From: Pontederia crassipes
Taxonomy: Eukaryota; Streptophyta; Magnoliopsida; Commelinales; Pontederiaceae
NCBI GenBank assembly: GCA_030549335.1
Contig: CM060194.1
Location: 34,306,171-34,370,170 of the forward strand
Direction: 5' to 3'
Length of the DNA stretch: 64,000 nt
Position 1 is the first letter of the stretch. Each line of letters begins with the position of its first letter. Below, piece after piece: positions 1-9,498 of the stretch. Made by a program: the position numbers and the translations under genes. The notes below the pieces were generated by a model that did no database searches, was not told the origin of the DNA, and saw nothing but the letters and a program-made list of their open reading frames with translations.

Positions 1-285
1 TCAGAAGTGTGCTAGTTGGGGCATCACTCGCATTATGATCCTCTCGGGTTCTTGCACACTTGTCGACATCATCACGCATGATACTGTTTACCCCTAGCGG
101 CTTAAAGAACTTATTTCTGACATATGGAGACTTATTGACCGATTACACGATGTACACATCTCACATTTCCCTAGAATTACTAATAGAGTTGCTGACTATC
201 TTGCATTTTTTTGTCGCACTAATCATGGTGACAACTTTTGGTTTGGGGATACACCTTTTGGACTTACCCATTTTTTGGAGCTAAG
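1..285 (+). pseudogene. LINE 3' remnant (RNase H C-terminus)
   Basis: A plus-strand frame running from about position 117 to 285 reads like the end of the RNase H domain that follows the reverse transcriptase in many plant L1-type LINEs. The pattern is a basic/Asn stretch, then NRVADYLAFF, then an aromatic-rich tail (NFWFGDTP). It corresponds to the usual family pattern REAN..AD.LA. No start codon or complete domain is present and the fragment is cut by the window edge. It is followed within 60 bases by a second LINE fragment whose domains lie upstream in the normal order, so the two come from separate insertions or a rearranged pair. Identification rests on pattern recognition only. Confidence 0.5.
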
Positions 286-336
286 TAAGTTAAATGCATA
301 AGTTTTACTATTCTTTTTTTTCTAATTCTTTCAACA

Positions 337-1230
337 TTGTATCTTATCTTATATCCTAAAATTACAGGCTCTTATTTTCTCAATTCTTTTAACTTGTTTC
401 AATATTTCTCAATTCTTTGTTTCAATAACTTGTTTCAATATGTCTCAATTCTCTTACTATGTGGTGCCTCGGCTGAAACTAATACACACTTGTTTTTCCA
501 CTGTAATTTTTCTTCTCAATTATGGGTGATACTTCAAAGTGAGTTCAATTTTACTTTTGATCTCCTGAACTCTTGGGACTCCGGCTCTTGGATACACGAG
601 GGGTCAAATTTAGATAGCACTTCAAAAAAGAAATTGATCTCTCTAATCTCTTTCTCCTTTTGCTTTTAGGGAATCTGGGGAGCGAGAAATGATATCCATT
701 TTCGTTCTAAGAGGACAACCATTCCAATGATGTAGACAAGAATCTTGACTGGGTATAATGAATATGTTACTTACCACTGTCCTGAAGCCCATACCCCCGC
801 TACCCCCCCCCCCCCCCCCCCCCCCAAAGAACTTATCCAAGTCCGATGGAAGCCCCTGCCAAGCGGAGTGATTAGGATCAACTCCGATGGCTCCTTCACA
901 GGAGCCTTCGAGGCAGAGGGAGCATGTTACTTGCTTAGAAATACTGATGATTATTTTCTTGCTGCATCAATTGACTCCGCTGCCTTGGTACAAATAATAC
1001 ACAACAATCAAAATTACCCATGGCGAATTAAGAAAAGTTGAAGCCTATACTATTAGACATTGTTATAGAGAATATAATTAGGCTGCTCACTATCTGGCGA
1101 ATCTTGATCGTTCCAATAGGAATGACACCTTTTGGGAAGGATGACCAGCTCGAAGCCTCTTTCAAAATTTGTATCATGACGCTTCTGCGACCTATATCAT
1201 GCTCTTTTGTTAAAAAAAAAATAATAAACA
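337..1230 (+). pseudogene. LINE 3' remnant: zf-RVT plus RNase H-like region
   Basis: Around 457-525 the frame reads LCGASAETNTHLFFHC followed by SSQLW, the Cys/His pattern of the zf-RVT domain that follows LINE reverse transcriptase. Around 835-930 it reads VRWKPLPSGVIRINSDGSF, the beginning of the RVT_3/RNase H domain. A degraded REYN..A.YLA end lies near 1060-1100. Stops and frame changes (a TAG near 669, a poly-C run at 803-825) separate the pieces, so this is a dead copy. The usual enzyme would degrade RNA in the RNA/DNA hybrid during target-primed reverse transcription. Confidence 0.65.
803..825. repeat. Poly-C homopolymer (about 23 C)
   Basis: A run of about 23 C lies inside the LINE remnant, between the zf-RVT and RNase H parts. 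Its length should be treated as uncertain because homopolymers are prone to sequencing error and slippage. Confidence 0.9.
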
Positions 1231-1836
1231 TGCACCCTCATGGGTCTCCAACCCAATCATGGGGTCAAGTGCCATGCATGCACAAGCACATCTAGTGCGT
1301 GGAAGCGAAACTGTGTATGTGCAGTTTTTGCACCTATGTGATAACTGCACAGTGGTTGTTCGTATGCTCTTTCCGTTGGTGGGCAGGCCTGCAATCCAAC
1401 GAACATCGCCGCAAGACTGACGTCCGTGATATTTCAATTGTGGACAAGTGTTCTTCTGGATCGATGTCTCGATTTACAATACAAAATTTTTGGAGATATT
1501 TAGATGATACCCTTAATTATTATTATTATCAATTCCTTCACTTCTCATATTTTTCCCTCTTCCAATCCCCTACTGCTACTCATTTTCCACCCTCTTTTTT
1601 TCTTATCGGAGTCCCTTTCTCTTGGCTCAGACTTAGGATAGAACAAAACAAGAATTCTCTCTCTCCACGCATACCTAACCACACACAACACACAATAACG
1701 TTTTCTCTGGTCGCGAAGTGAAAAACAACCGAGACAAGTGACGTTTGTTTTTCCCTCTGTTAACCGAGGTGAAGAATGTTTTTACTCCATCTTCAAGAAG
1801 AGAAGAACATGGCACATATATGTGTATGTTGAATTG
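1231..1836. other. Intergenic, nothing recognised
   Basis: The stretch has mixed composition with a CT-rich part around 1550-1720. The open frames are short and show no recognisable domain. I see no gene, RNA gene or element boundary here. Confidence 0.5.
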
Positions 1837-2600
1837 AAGCACCTTCTTCAACAGTAAGATACAAGATTATGATACATGTCTGTGTGTGCGCTTAATTGAA
1901 GCACCTACTTCAAAAGTAAAAAGGAATTGCAATTGGAAACGGATGACACTTTTTTTTTTGGCTAATCAATGCGAAACTATGAAGCACCAGCTCCAAATTG
2001 AGACAAAAAAAAAATTCCAAATCAAGATAGTGACTTATTAGATGCAACCATGAAAGACAATTCATACAATTAAACATCTGAAAACAAACTTCATCGGTTA
2101 TCACTGCAATCTTAAGCACTTCAAGAGTATTAAGAGATAAGATTCCCGGAATTGCAATTGTAAACAAAAGACAAGTTTGTTAATCAATTGGAAACTATGT
2201 AGCACCAGGGCCAAATCAAGATAAACAAAATAAAAGCGCCAGATCAAGATAGTGAATTATTAGACGCAACCATGCAAGATGGATAACTCATAAGATTGAA
2301 CATCCAAAATCAAATTTCATTAGTTATCATCGAATTTTGAAGCAACTACTTCAAAAGTAAGATACATAATTACGGGGATTGCAACTGCAAATAGAACACA
2401 TTTTTTGTTAACCAATGCGAAACTATTAAGCACCAGTGCCAAATCAAGATAATGAAAAAATAGAAGTGCTAAATCAAGATAGTGAATTATTAAATGCAAT
2501 CATGAAACTAACTCATAAGGTTGAACATCCAAAAACAAACTTCAACAGTTATCGCGACATAGGCATTAGTCAACTATACTTCAAAAACAAATTGGTAGCC
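1837..2600. repeat. Diverged tandem repeat, about 3.3 units of 210-225 bp
   Basis: The same ordered set of phrases recurs: GAAGCACC..CTTC, GGAATTGCAA, CAATGCGAAACTAT, AGCACCAG.GCCAAAT, AATCAAGATAGTGA, TTATTAGATGCAACCATG, and AAACAAACTTCA. A partial unit starts near 1837. Fuller units cover roughly 1899-2113, 2114-2337 and 2338-2560. The copies differ by substitutions and small indels, so the duplication is not recent. It lies downstream of the 3' end of the minus-strand ABCF4 gene. Confidence 0.75.
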
Positions 2601-2760
2601 TCTACGAAAAAAATTAGCACCACAATAAATGGGGTATGATCAAGTGAAGGATAAAGGAAGTACGAAAACATCAGAATCTTATTATGACAAGTCTGTACTA
2701 AGAATGTTATTGTGATTCTAATAATGCTGCGACAGCTAAAGAAACCTCCCAAGTTCTTAA

Positions 2761-2955
2761 ACTGGATAATCCACTTTTAACAAATAGTACAAGGACGGAT
2801 GCATTAAGAAGCAGTTCTGTAACACTTCAAGTAGATATGACCCAACAGAAGGCAATTACACCAAAACTTCAGCAAGAAAAAACCACAAAGACCTTAATCT
2901 GGAGAAAAGTTGTATAATAAAACAATAGATCACTCACTTCATATATGTTCTTCCT
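2761..2955 (-). other. Probable ABCF4 3' UTR and flank
   Basis: AT-rich sequence directly after the ABCF4 stop codon on the minus strand. The position suggests 3' UTR, but no clear polyadenylation signal was assigned. Confidence 0.35.
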
Positions 2956-5091
2956 TTAGTCATCCACCTCTGCCTTTATTTCTTTTACAAGATCATCCTT
3001 GTATTCTTCAAATGTGCCTGGGTATTTCCTTACAGTGCCATCTTCCACAACCCATATTTCACTCTTCTCTTCATCCTCGCAGACACGTGATATAAGCCGT
3101 GAATCATGACTTACCAAGACAACACCACCTGTGAACTCCTGGAGTGCATCTGCCAATGCATCTATACTCTGCATGTCCAAGTGATTTGTGGGCTCATCCA
3201 ACAAGAGAATATGAGGCTTCGACATTGAAATTGAAGTGAAGACGACCCTGGCTTTCTGCCCTCCAGATAGTTTTGCTATAGGTGTAAGGTGGTTGTGACT
3301 GGGGAGGCCAAATTTGCCAAGCTTAGCACGTACAGCTTCTTGTTTGCTGAATCCTTCCTGATCAGGATGAAGGCGAAGAAGGTATTGGACTGGGTTTTCT
3401 TCCATCGTCAGAAGGTCCACAAAATGCTGAGAATACCTCCCAATTCTCAACTTCTGACTCCTGCGGACCTCTCCTTCAGTAGGCACCAAGTCCGCTGCAA
3501 GCAAATTAAGCAATGTGGATTTCCCTGCACCATTGGGACCCACAATGGCAACTCTGGTACCCATGTCTATACCCACATCTACATCTGAAAGCCTAAAGTC
3601 CTTTCTGTTTGGATAGCTGAAACTGACCTCGATAAGTTGCAACAAAGGTGGCGTGAGCTCCGTGGGCTCAGGGAAGTGGAAAACCACACTGTAATCCCTC
3701 CACCGTTTTGGGGCCTCCGGCGGTGGTTCATCATCATCTTCAACCTTCCCTTTGGCTTTGCTTTTTGCTGCCTTGGCTGCATTGAACTTGGCACGTTCAT
3801 CAACCTTGTCCTGCTTCGCTTTGCTCCCTGTCTTCTTCGCAGCCTTCATCTGCTTTTCATAAACCTCAAACTTCTTGTTGGTCTCCTTTCGCTTCTGCTC
3901 GTAGCCACTTTCAAAGTCATCAAAGTTCCCACGGTAGAAGTGAAGCTTCAGATCATGGAGATGGATGATCTCTGTGCAAACAGTGTTAAGGAAGTCGCGA
4001 TCATGGGACACAACAACTAGGGTCTTCTTCCAGCGACAAAGGTACTCCTCAAGCCAAAGAACAGCTCTAAGATCCAGGTGGTTTGTAGGCTCATCGAGCA
4101 ACAACAAGGTAGGCTGCATAAACAGTGCACGCGCCAAAGATATCCTCATCCTCCAACCTCCGCTAAATGACTTGGTCGGACGCGCCTGCATCTCTTTCGT
4201 GAACCCCAAACCAGCCAAAATCTTTGATGCCTGAGCCTCCGCAGCATCGCTGCCCAAAAGCTGCAACCTTTCATACAAATCCGCAAGCTTTTCTCCGCTA
4301 TCGTCATCTTCTTCTTCTTCCCCTTGAGCCTTATCAGAGAGTGCAGCTGCCTCCTGGCGGAGCCTAACGAGCTCCTCATTGGCAGAGACCACGGCCTCAA
4401 GAGCGGAGCGATTATCACCGACGACCTCCTGCTCCACGAGGAGCACATCGAGGTTTCTGGGAACCGGAATCTTCCTCCAAGCCAGAAGCTTTAGAAGGGT
4501 GGACTTCCCCATCCCATTAGGCCCCACGAGACCGTACCTCTTCCCATGAGAGATTTTGACGGATGCATTCTTCAGCAGCTCCTTGCCGCGGGCGGACACC
4601 GAAAAGTTCTCGATCGTAATGTCCCGGACGTTCGCATCGGACGCCGTGTCTTCGCTCTCAGGATTGAGGGTGGAGCCGCGGGAGCCGATGACCACCGTGA
4701 ACGCGTCGCGATCGTCCCTAAGGGCCTCCTTCCGTGCGAGCTCGGCGGCGTGGGCGGCGAGGAGTTCCTTCTTCTCCCGCTTCTTCTGCTCCTTCTCGGA
4801 GATCGCGGCGACGGAGAGCTCGGCCACCGCACGCCGGGATTTGGTCTCGGGGACGACCTCCTCGTCGGCGGATCCAGCGCCCACGACTTCGTCCTCTTCC
4901 TCATCGGAAGGGGGAAGGTCGATGCCATCAGTGTAGGAGGACGCCTTGGCCTGGGGTTTGGATTTCTTCGAGGTACCGGAGGAGGTGGACGGTTTGGGCT
5001 TGTCCATGGAGGCGAGCATGGCGGAGACGGACATCTTCTTCGGAGCGGCGGCGGAGGTCCGGCCGTCGTTGGCCGGAGCTTTTCGGCCCAT
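2956..5091 (-). CDS. ABCF4: ABC transporter F family member 4 (GCN4-type ABC-F ATPase)
   Basis: Soluble ABC-F ATPase with two nucleotide-binding domains and no membrane segments. Family members act on ribosomes and translation rather than transport. The 711-aa product has a low-complexity Lys/Ser/acidic N-terminus (about 1-130). The first domain has Walker A GPNGMGKST (190-198), signature FSGGW (309-313), Walker B with LLLDEPTNHLD (about 330-340) and H-loop SHD (362-364). A charged Lys-rich linker spans about 398-465. The second domain has GPNGAGKST (518-526), LSGGQ (608-612), LLLDEPTNHLD (629-639) and SHD (661-663). All key residues are present. Plant homologues are of similar length (about 720 aa). 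The ATG at 5091 (protein start MGRKAPAND) is preferred: the frame stays open up to 5346, but the extra 85 residues look unlike the family. The gene is a single exon; coding GC is high at the 5' end and falls toward the 3' end. Confidence 0.95.
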   Translation of the reverse strand: MGRKAPANDGRTSAAAPKKMSVSAMLASMDKPKPSTSSGTSKKSKPQAKASSYTDGIDLPPSDEEEDEVVGAGSADEEVVPETKSRRAVAELSVAAISEKEQKKREKKELLAAHAAELARKEALRDDRDAFTVVIGSRGSTLNPESEDTASDANVRDITIENFSVSARGKELLKNASVKISHGKRYGLVGPNGMGKSTLLKLLAWRKIPVPRNLDVLLVEQEVVGDNRSALEAVVSANEELVRLRQEAAALSDKAQGEEEEDDDSGEKLADLYERLQLLGSDAAEAQASKILAGLGFTKEMQARPTKSFSGGWRMRISLARALFMQPTLLLLDEPTNHLDLRAVLWLEEYLCRWKKTLVVVSHDRDFLNTVCTEIIHLHDLKLHFYRGNFDDFESGYEQKRKETNKKFEVYEKQMKAAKKTGSKAKQDKVDERAKFNAAKAAKSKAKGKVEDDDEPPPEAPKRWRDYSVVFHFPEPTELTPPLLQLIEVSFSYPNRKDFRLSDVDVGIDMGTRVAIVGPNGAGKSTLLNLLAADLVPTEGEVRRSQKLRIGRYSQHFVDLLTMEENPVQYLLRLHPDQEGFSKQEAVRAKLGKFGLPSHNHLTPIAKLSGGQKARVVFTSISMSKPHILLLDEPTNHLDMQSIDALADALQEFTGGVVLVSHDSRLISRVCEDEEKSEIWVVEDGTVRKYPGTFEEYKDDLVKEIKAEVDD

Positions 5092-6158
5092 GACGGCGGC
5101 GAATTGGAAACCGAAATCTGCGATGTGGCGGCGGCGATGTGGAAACCGAGAAATAAAAAGGAACCAAAAGAGCAATCGGATACCGCAGAATCCTTTGGAA
5201 AAAAGAAAAGTTGCAACGCCGTCGCCATTTGTTGGAGGAGATTGAACCCGGTTCGGTTTCTCTTCTCTCGTCGGTTTCACCATAAGGGCGAAATAGCGGT
5301 CTGATTCGGACAAGGGCGTATCCAACGGTTGGCTCGGGAACGGCAATGGCGGCTGTGGTGGCCTTCAGGTGACGGAGAGAAAATAGAATTCCACTCTAAA
5401 AAACATTTATGGATTTTCTTTTTTGACACCTTCCTTAATTATTCCTTTCTTTTTAACATCTAACTTTAAACAATAAATTTATAAATTTTAATCTTAAACT
5501 TACTACAATATGGTACTTTAACTTTTTCGTCTGCTTTCTTCCAAAATTTTGTTAACTTATCTTGTATTATTTATTAAATATCAATTTCATACTTATTTCT
5601 TTAATATGAGAAAACTATTTAAAAAATAAAATGTACTTTTTTATTTTAACTAGGAAATAAAGGTAAAAATAATATTTTATAACTATTAAAAAAGAAATTA
5701 ACTGAAATTTGAATGAACGAATAATTTAAATGTCACAATGATAAAAAAAATTATAAATTTATAGTTTCCAATTAGAAGTGAACAAATTATATTTAGGAAG
5801 TTTAAAGAAAATAACACAAAATTCATTAGTTTTTTATCGATTTAAAATTTTACAAATGGATACTCTAGAATTATATAAGAAAAAATTATTATCGAATGAT
5901 GTAAAAAAAGTGTCTTGTATTATTCTCACATGCATAAGTTGTGTATATATGAAAATATAGTCTATGTTAAGTGTAACACATTTTAGCAAAATAATGCGGA
6001 TAAAATCTAAAGCAGATAATATCATGCGTTTACATGTGGTATCAAAGTTACTTCTCGTGAGTTTCTATGCATGGAGGCCTCTGTATGCAGTGGCGGAGTC
6101 ACATGGGTGTCGGATGGGTGCACATACACTGATTGGATAAAGTTAATATTAGCGGTGC
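5092..6158. other. ABCF4 5' flank and AT-rich intergenic DNA
   Basis: About 300 bases next to the ABCF4 start are moderately GC-rich and probably hold the 5' UTR and core promoter. From about 5390 the sequence becomes very AT-rich with no gene-like frame. I could not place a TATA box or start site with confidence. Confidence 0.4.
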
Positions 6159-6161
6159 TTA

Positions 6162-7580
6162 CACTATTAGAAAAACGTTGATTACCGACGGTCCAGCCCG
6201 AAAACCGTCGGTAACACAATTACCGATGATTTTTCAGTCGGAATCGATCCGTCGAAAAAATGCTCGTCGCAAATCGATTTGCAACGGTCGAAAAAAAATT
6301 CGTCGAAAATATCGACGGTCAGAACCGTCGAAAAAGTCCCGGCGGTTCGAATCATCGAAAAAGGCCGGCGGTTCGAACCGTCGAAAGTTTTTTACGGTCG
6401 CAACTATCGAAACTTTCGACGATCATCGCAACCGTCGATCTTTCGGCGGTCGCAATCATCGTAATGAATTTTTTAAATATAAAAAAAATTAGCGGCCGGA
6501 TCGGGCCGCGACCGTCGCGGCAGGACTGGCGTTCGGATCCGTATCGGCCACCAGCGGCCGAACGGCCGGATCCGGCTGCTGGGGGCAGGATCCGACCGTT
6601 GCGGGTCGGATCCGAACGCCAGCAGTCGGATCCGGCCGCTGGGGTCAGATCCGGCCGCCAATGGCCGGAGAGAAAGAGAGAGACGCCGGCGAAGAGAGAG
6701 AGACGCCGGCGGGAGAGGGTCGTCGACGGTCGACGCTTCACGTCCGGTCAGAGGCTCGCCGACCGGGAGAGGGAGAGGGAGAGGGAGACGGCCGGGAGAG
6801 GGAGAGGGAGAGAGAGAGGAGAGGAGGGAGGGTGATATATATATGTGTGTGTGTGTGTGAAAAAATGGGAGAAAGCGGGAAAATGAAAAGAGCGCGGGAT
6901 AACAAAATTTTAATTATCGACGGCTCTGGCCGTCGGAAAAGTAAATATTAATTATTTTTAAAGTTTATCGACGGTCACAACCGTCGAAAAAATATTTAGT
7001 TATATATAATATTTTTGTACCGACGATAATTGCAACGGTTTGGACCGTCGCTAATTATATTAATAAAATATTCCTCATATAATATTATTATACATTTACC
7101 GACGATTACGACCGTCGAAAATTACGGTGAATTTTGCGACGAATGGATATCCGTCGGAAATATCGACGTTCCTTATCGTCAAAAAATTAAATAATAATAT
7201 AAAAAATTACATAATTTAATTTTTTATTTCCGACGATCGTAATCATCGAAAAATTCGTCAAAAAATTATTTTTTCATTTCTGACGATCGTAACCGTCGAA
7301 AAAGCCGTCAAAAAAAATTAAATAATAATATAACAAATTACATAATTTTTTTAAATTTTCGACGATTCTGACCATCGGAAAATCCGTCGAAAATTGCGAC
7401 GGATCAATATCCGTCAAAAATATCGACGTTCCTAATCGTCAAAAAATAAAATAATAATATAATAAATTTTTGACGATCGTAACCGTCGAAAAATCCGTCG
7501 GAAATGAAACCGTCGCAAATTGCGACGGATTTCTATCCGTCGGAAATTACCCGTCGGAAAATGATAATTTTCTTGTAGTG
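6162..7580. mobile_element. Non-autonomous CACTA transposon
   Basis: The left end begins CACTATTAGAAAAA. The right end, read on the other strand, begins CACTACAAGAAAAT. The element is flanked by a 3-bp duplication TTA (6159-6161 and 7581-7583), the signature of CACTA/CMC transposons. Both subterminal regions (about 6180-6470 and 6910-7560) carry many copies of CGACGG/CCGTCG in both orientations, as expected for transposase-binding subterminal repeats. The 1.4-kb length and lack of any transposase frame mean it depends on a partner element. The core (6485-6835) is GC-rich with imperfect GGATCCGG-type repeats, then a GA-rich tract. The terminal repeats differ at a few bases, so the copy is not brand new. 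Confidence 0.88.
6485..6860. repeat. GC-rich and (GA)n core of the CACTA element
   Basis: Imperfect repeats around the phrase CCGGATCCGGCCGC (6500-6660) are followed by GAGAGA-rich sequence (6665-6835) and a short TA/TG microsatellite (6834-6860). It has the composition of a plant gene 5' leader rather than of a transposon and may be captured host DNA. The open frames across it are low-complexity and not credible genes. Confidence 0.6.
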
Positions 7581-7583
7581 TTA

Positions 7584-9493
7584 GTCTGACATTTTTTACT
7601 TGCATTTAATTTTATAATAAATATAATTTATTTTATTATAATATGAAGTGAATTAGATTAATTATTATGAGAAATATTATTTCTCTCTTAAGTTATGTAT
7701 TTCTATTTATTATATTTTTTAAGAGTATTATAGTATTGTATAATAAAATAGAATAATATATTTCACAATTATCTTTTCTTTCAATTAGCTTAAATATATA
7801 AATTCTTATATAAAAGTATCATTTATATATGAGAATATATTTCATCATCACATTACTAAGCTAAGCCATCTCTCTTTTTTTTTGCTTCTCATTTGATAAT
7901 AAATATAATTTATTTTTATCGTCATCATAAATAATATGGAGCACACTATAGCAATTATCATGAAAATATTATTTCTCTCTTTTCAATTATACATTTCTCC
8001 TTATTATTTTGTTGATAGAATATTATTATATTGCATAACAAAATAGAATAATATATTTAATAATTATGTTTAGCCCAAATTAGCTTGAATTATACAATTT
8101 CATGATAAATATCATTTATTTGTATTATTTATATCATTAAGATAATATATTTTATGATCATAGACTTAATCTTAATTTTATAACATCACTTCATGCTTAA
8201 AATATGTATACATATTTTTATACATGTTTTTTATTTGTATATAAAGTCGATATGATTTTGGTAATTAAATTAATTTATACATTATAATTAAAAAATGAAA
8301 ATTTTATAATTTATGTTAATAGTAATTATAAAATTATTAGAATTGTGTGTGAATTGGAGGTACGTATTGAATTAATTTCGCGTGCATAAGGTTTAGTAAA
8401 GTTCCATTTTATCATGGAAATTGGTAGTACTGTGGAATTGTTTTCTTTGCCGCTGAAAATATCCATGGAGTTTGAGGTTTAAGATAGAGCTCGAGGTTCA
8501 ATTTATCATGGAAATTTACCTTCTTTTTTATCTTAAGTTTGATGTTCAATTTTATTTTTTTTTACCATCTTCTTTTTCTTCTTTCAACTCATTACCAAAG
8601 AAGACTTATTTTTTTTTAGAAAAAATTTTCTTTTTGACACCTAGCGAAATGACGGTTGCTGCACGTATCACTGATTTGGCCACCGATGTTGATGAAATGG
8701 CGAGTTGGTTCTACTTGTCACGATAATTTTTTCTTCCTTTTCTCCTCATCATTTGTTGTTTTTCTTTCCCTTCTTAGGACAAGTAGAATCGGTTTATCAT
8801 TCATTTTCATTAATTGTAAGAGTTTGAATCTCAATATTTATATGTCTCTCCTTTTTTTTTAGACAATTTATGAATCTCTTTGTGTATAGGAGTTGGTTTT
8901 TTTCTAATTTGTTAACCCCCCAAAATGTTTTTTTTAATTATATGTACAGATAGAGGATATACTTCCATTAACTCTTTCAAGGTTATTCAACATAGAAGGA
9001 TGTTGAGTTCCATTGTATGAGCAAAGTAGATAATGATATAATGCTCGCCAACTCTAGGTTTCAAATTTAAGACATGCGTAAACAAGGATAAAAGTGATTA
9101 TCACTTGGTCCGATCTTCCTCAGCGGTAATAGTTAAGTTACACAGTTTCTAGCACCCGACTAATTCAATGTCCAAAATTGTAACTAATAGTTAAGATTTT
9201 GTTATTCATATGTTGTTGGGTTACACACTCAAGTTTCAAATTTGATTATCCATGAAATTCATGTATTATTATCCCATGACTGATTATTACCAACGGACTC
9301 CATGAAATGCAATTGCGATTTAAGCGTGTATTAATAATGCCTCTCCCGCTGCTGCAAGGAATACAACATTAATAAGCATATCGGCTTTCCCTTTATTAAC
9401 AAAGGTCTATACGAATATGCAAAGGCTTTGTATTAAGCTTATGAATATTGCCCTGAGCCGACTGACGAGAAAGAAATAGCTGAAAATTGTATT
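7584..9493. other. AT-rich intergenic DNA, no gene seen
   Basis: Very AT-rich to about 8450, then less so. Short matching segments of opposite polarity (TTCTACTTGTC near 8709 and GACAAGTAGAA near 8779) could form a small hairpin. No coding domain, RNA gene or element boundary was recognised. Confidence 0.5.
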
Positions 9494-9498
9494 GGTTA
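9494..9498. repeat. Target site duplication GGTTA (left)
   Basis: The five bases before the left LTR match the five bases after the right LTR (18838-18842), which marks one insertion event. Confidence 0.9.

Noticed and set aside
643..840. Poly-Gly minus-strand frame
   Set aside because: Produced by the poly-C run inside a LINE remnant.
4546..5304. Long plus-strand frames opposite the 5' part of ABCF4
   Set aside because: The GC-rich antisense of a clear gene opens several frames by chance; none has a recognisable domain.
5092..5346. In-frame N-terminal extension of ABCF4 to an ATG at 5346
   Set aside because: The 85 extra residues have no family resemblance, and the internal start MGRK agrees with homologue length. 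Transcript data could reverse this.
6080..6130. GTGGCGGAGTCACATGGGTG as a separate transposon end
   Set aside because: Similar wording occurs at ends of various plant elements, but no partner end or target duplication was found.
6260..6835. Arg/Glu-rich frame inside the CACTA element
   Set aside because: It runs through subterminal repeats and a GA tract; low complexity, with no transposase motif.
6900..7560. Evenly recurring CGACGG motifs resembling a CRISPR-like array
   Set aside because: Motifs occur in both orientations with irregular spacers inside a defined CACTA transposon in plant DNA.
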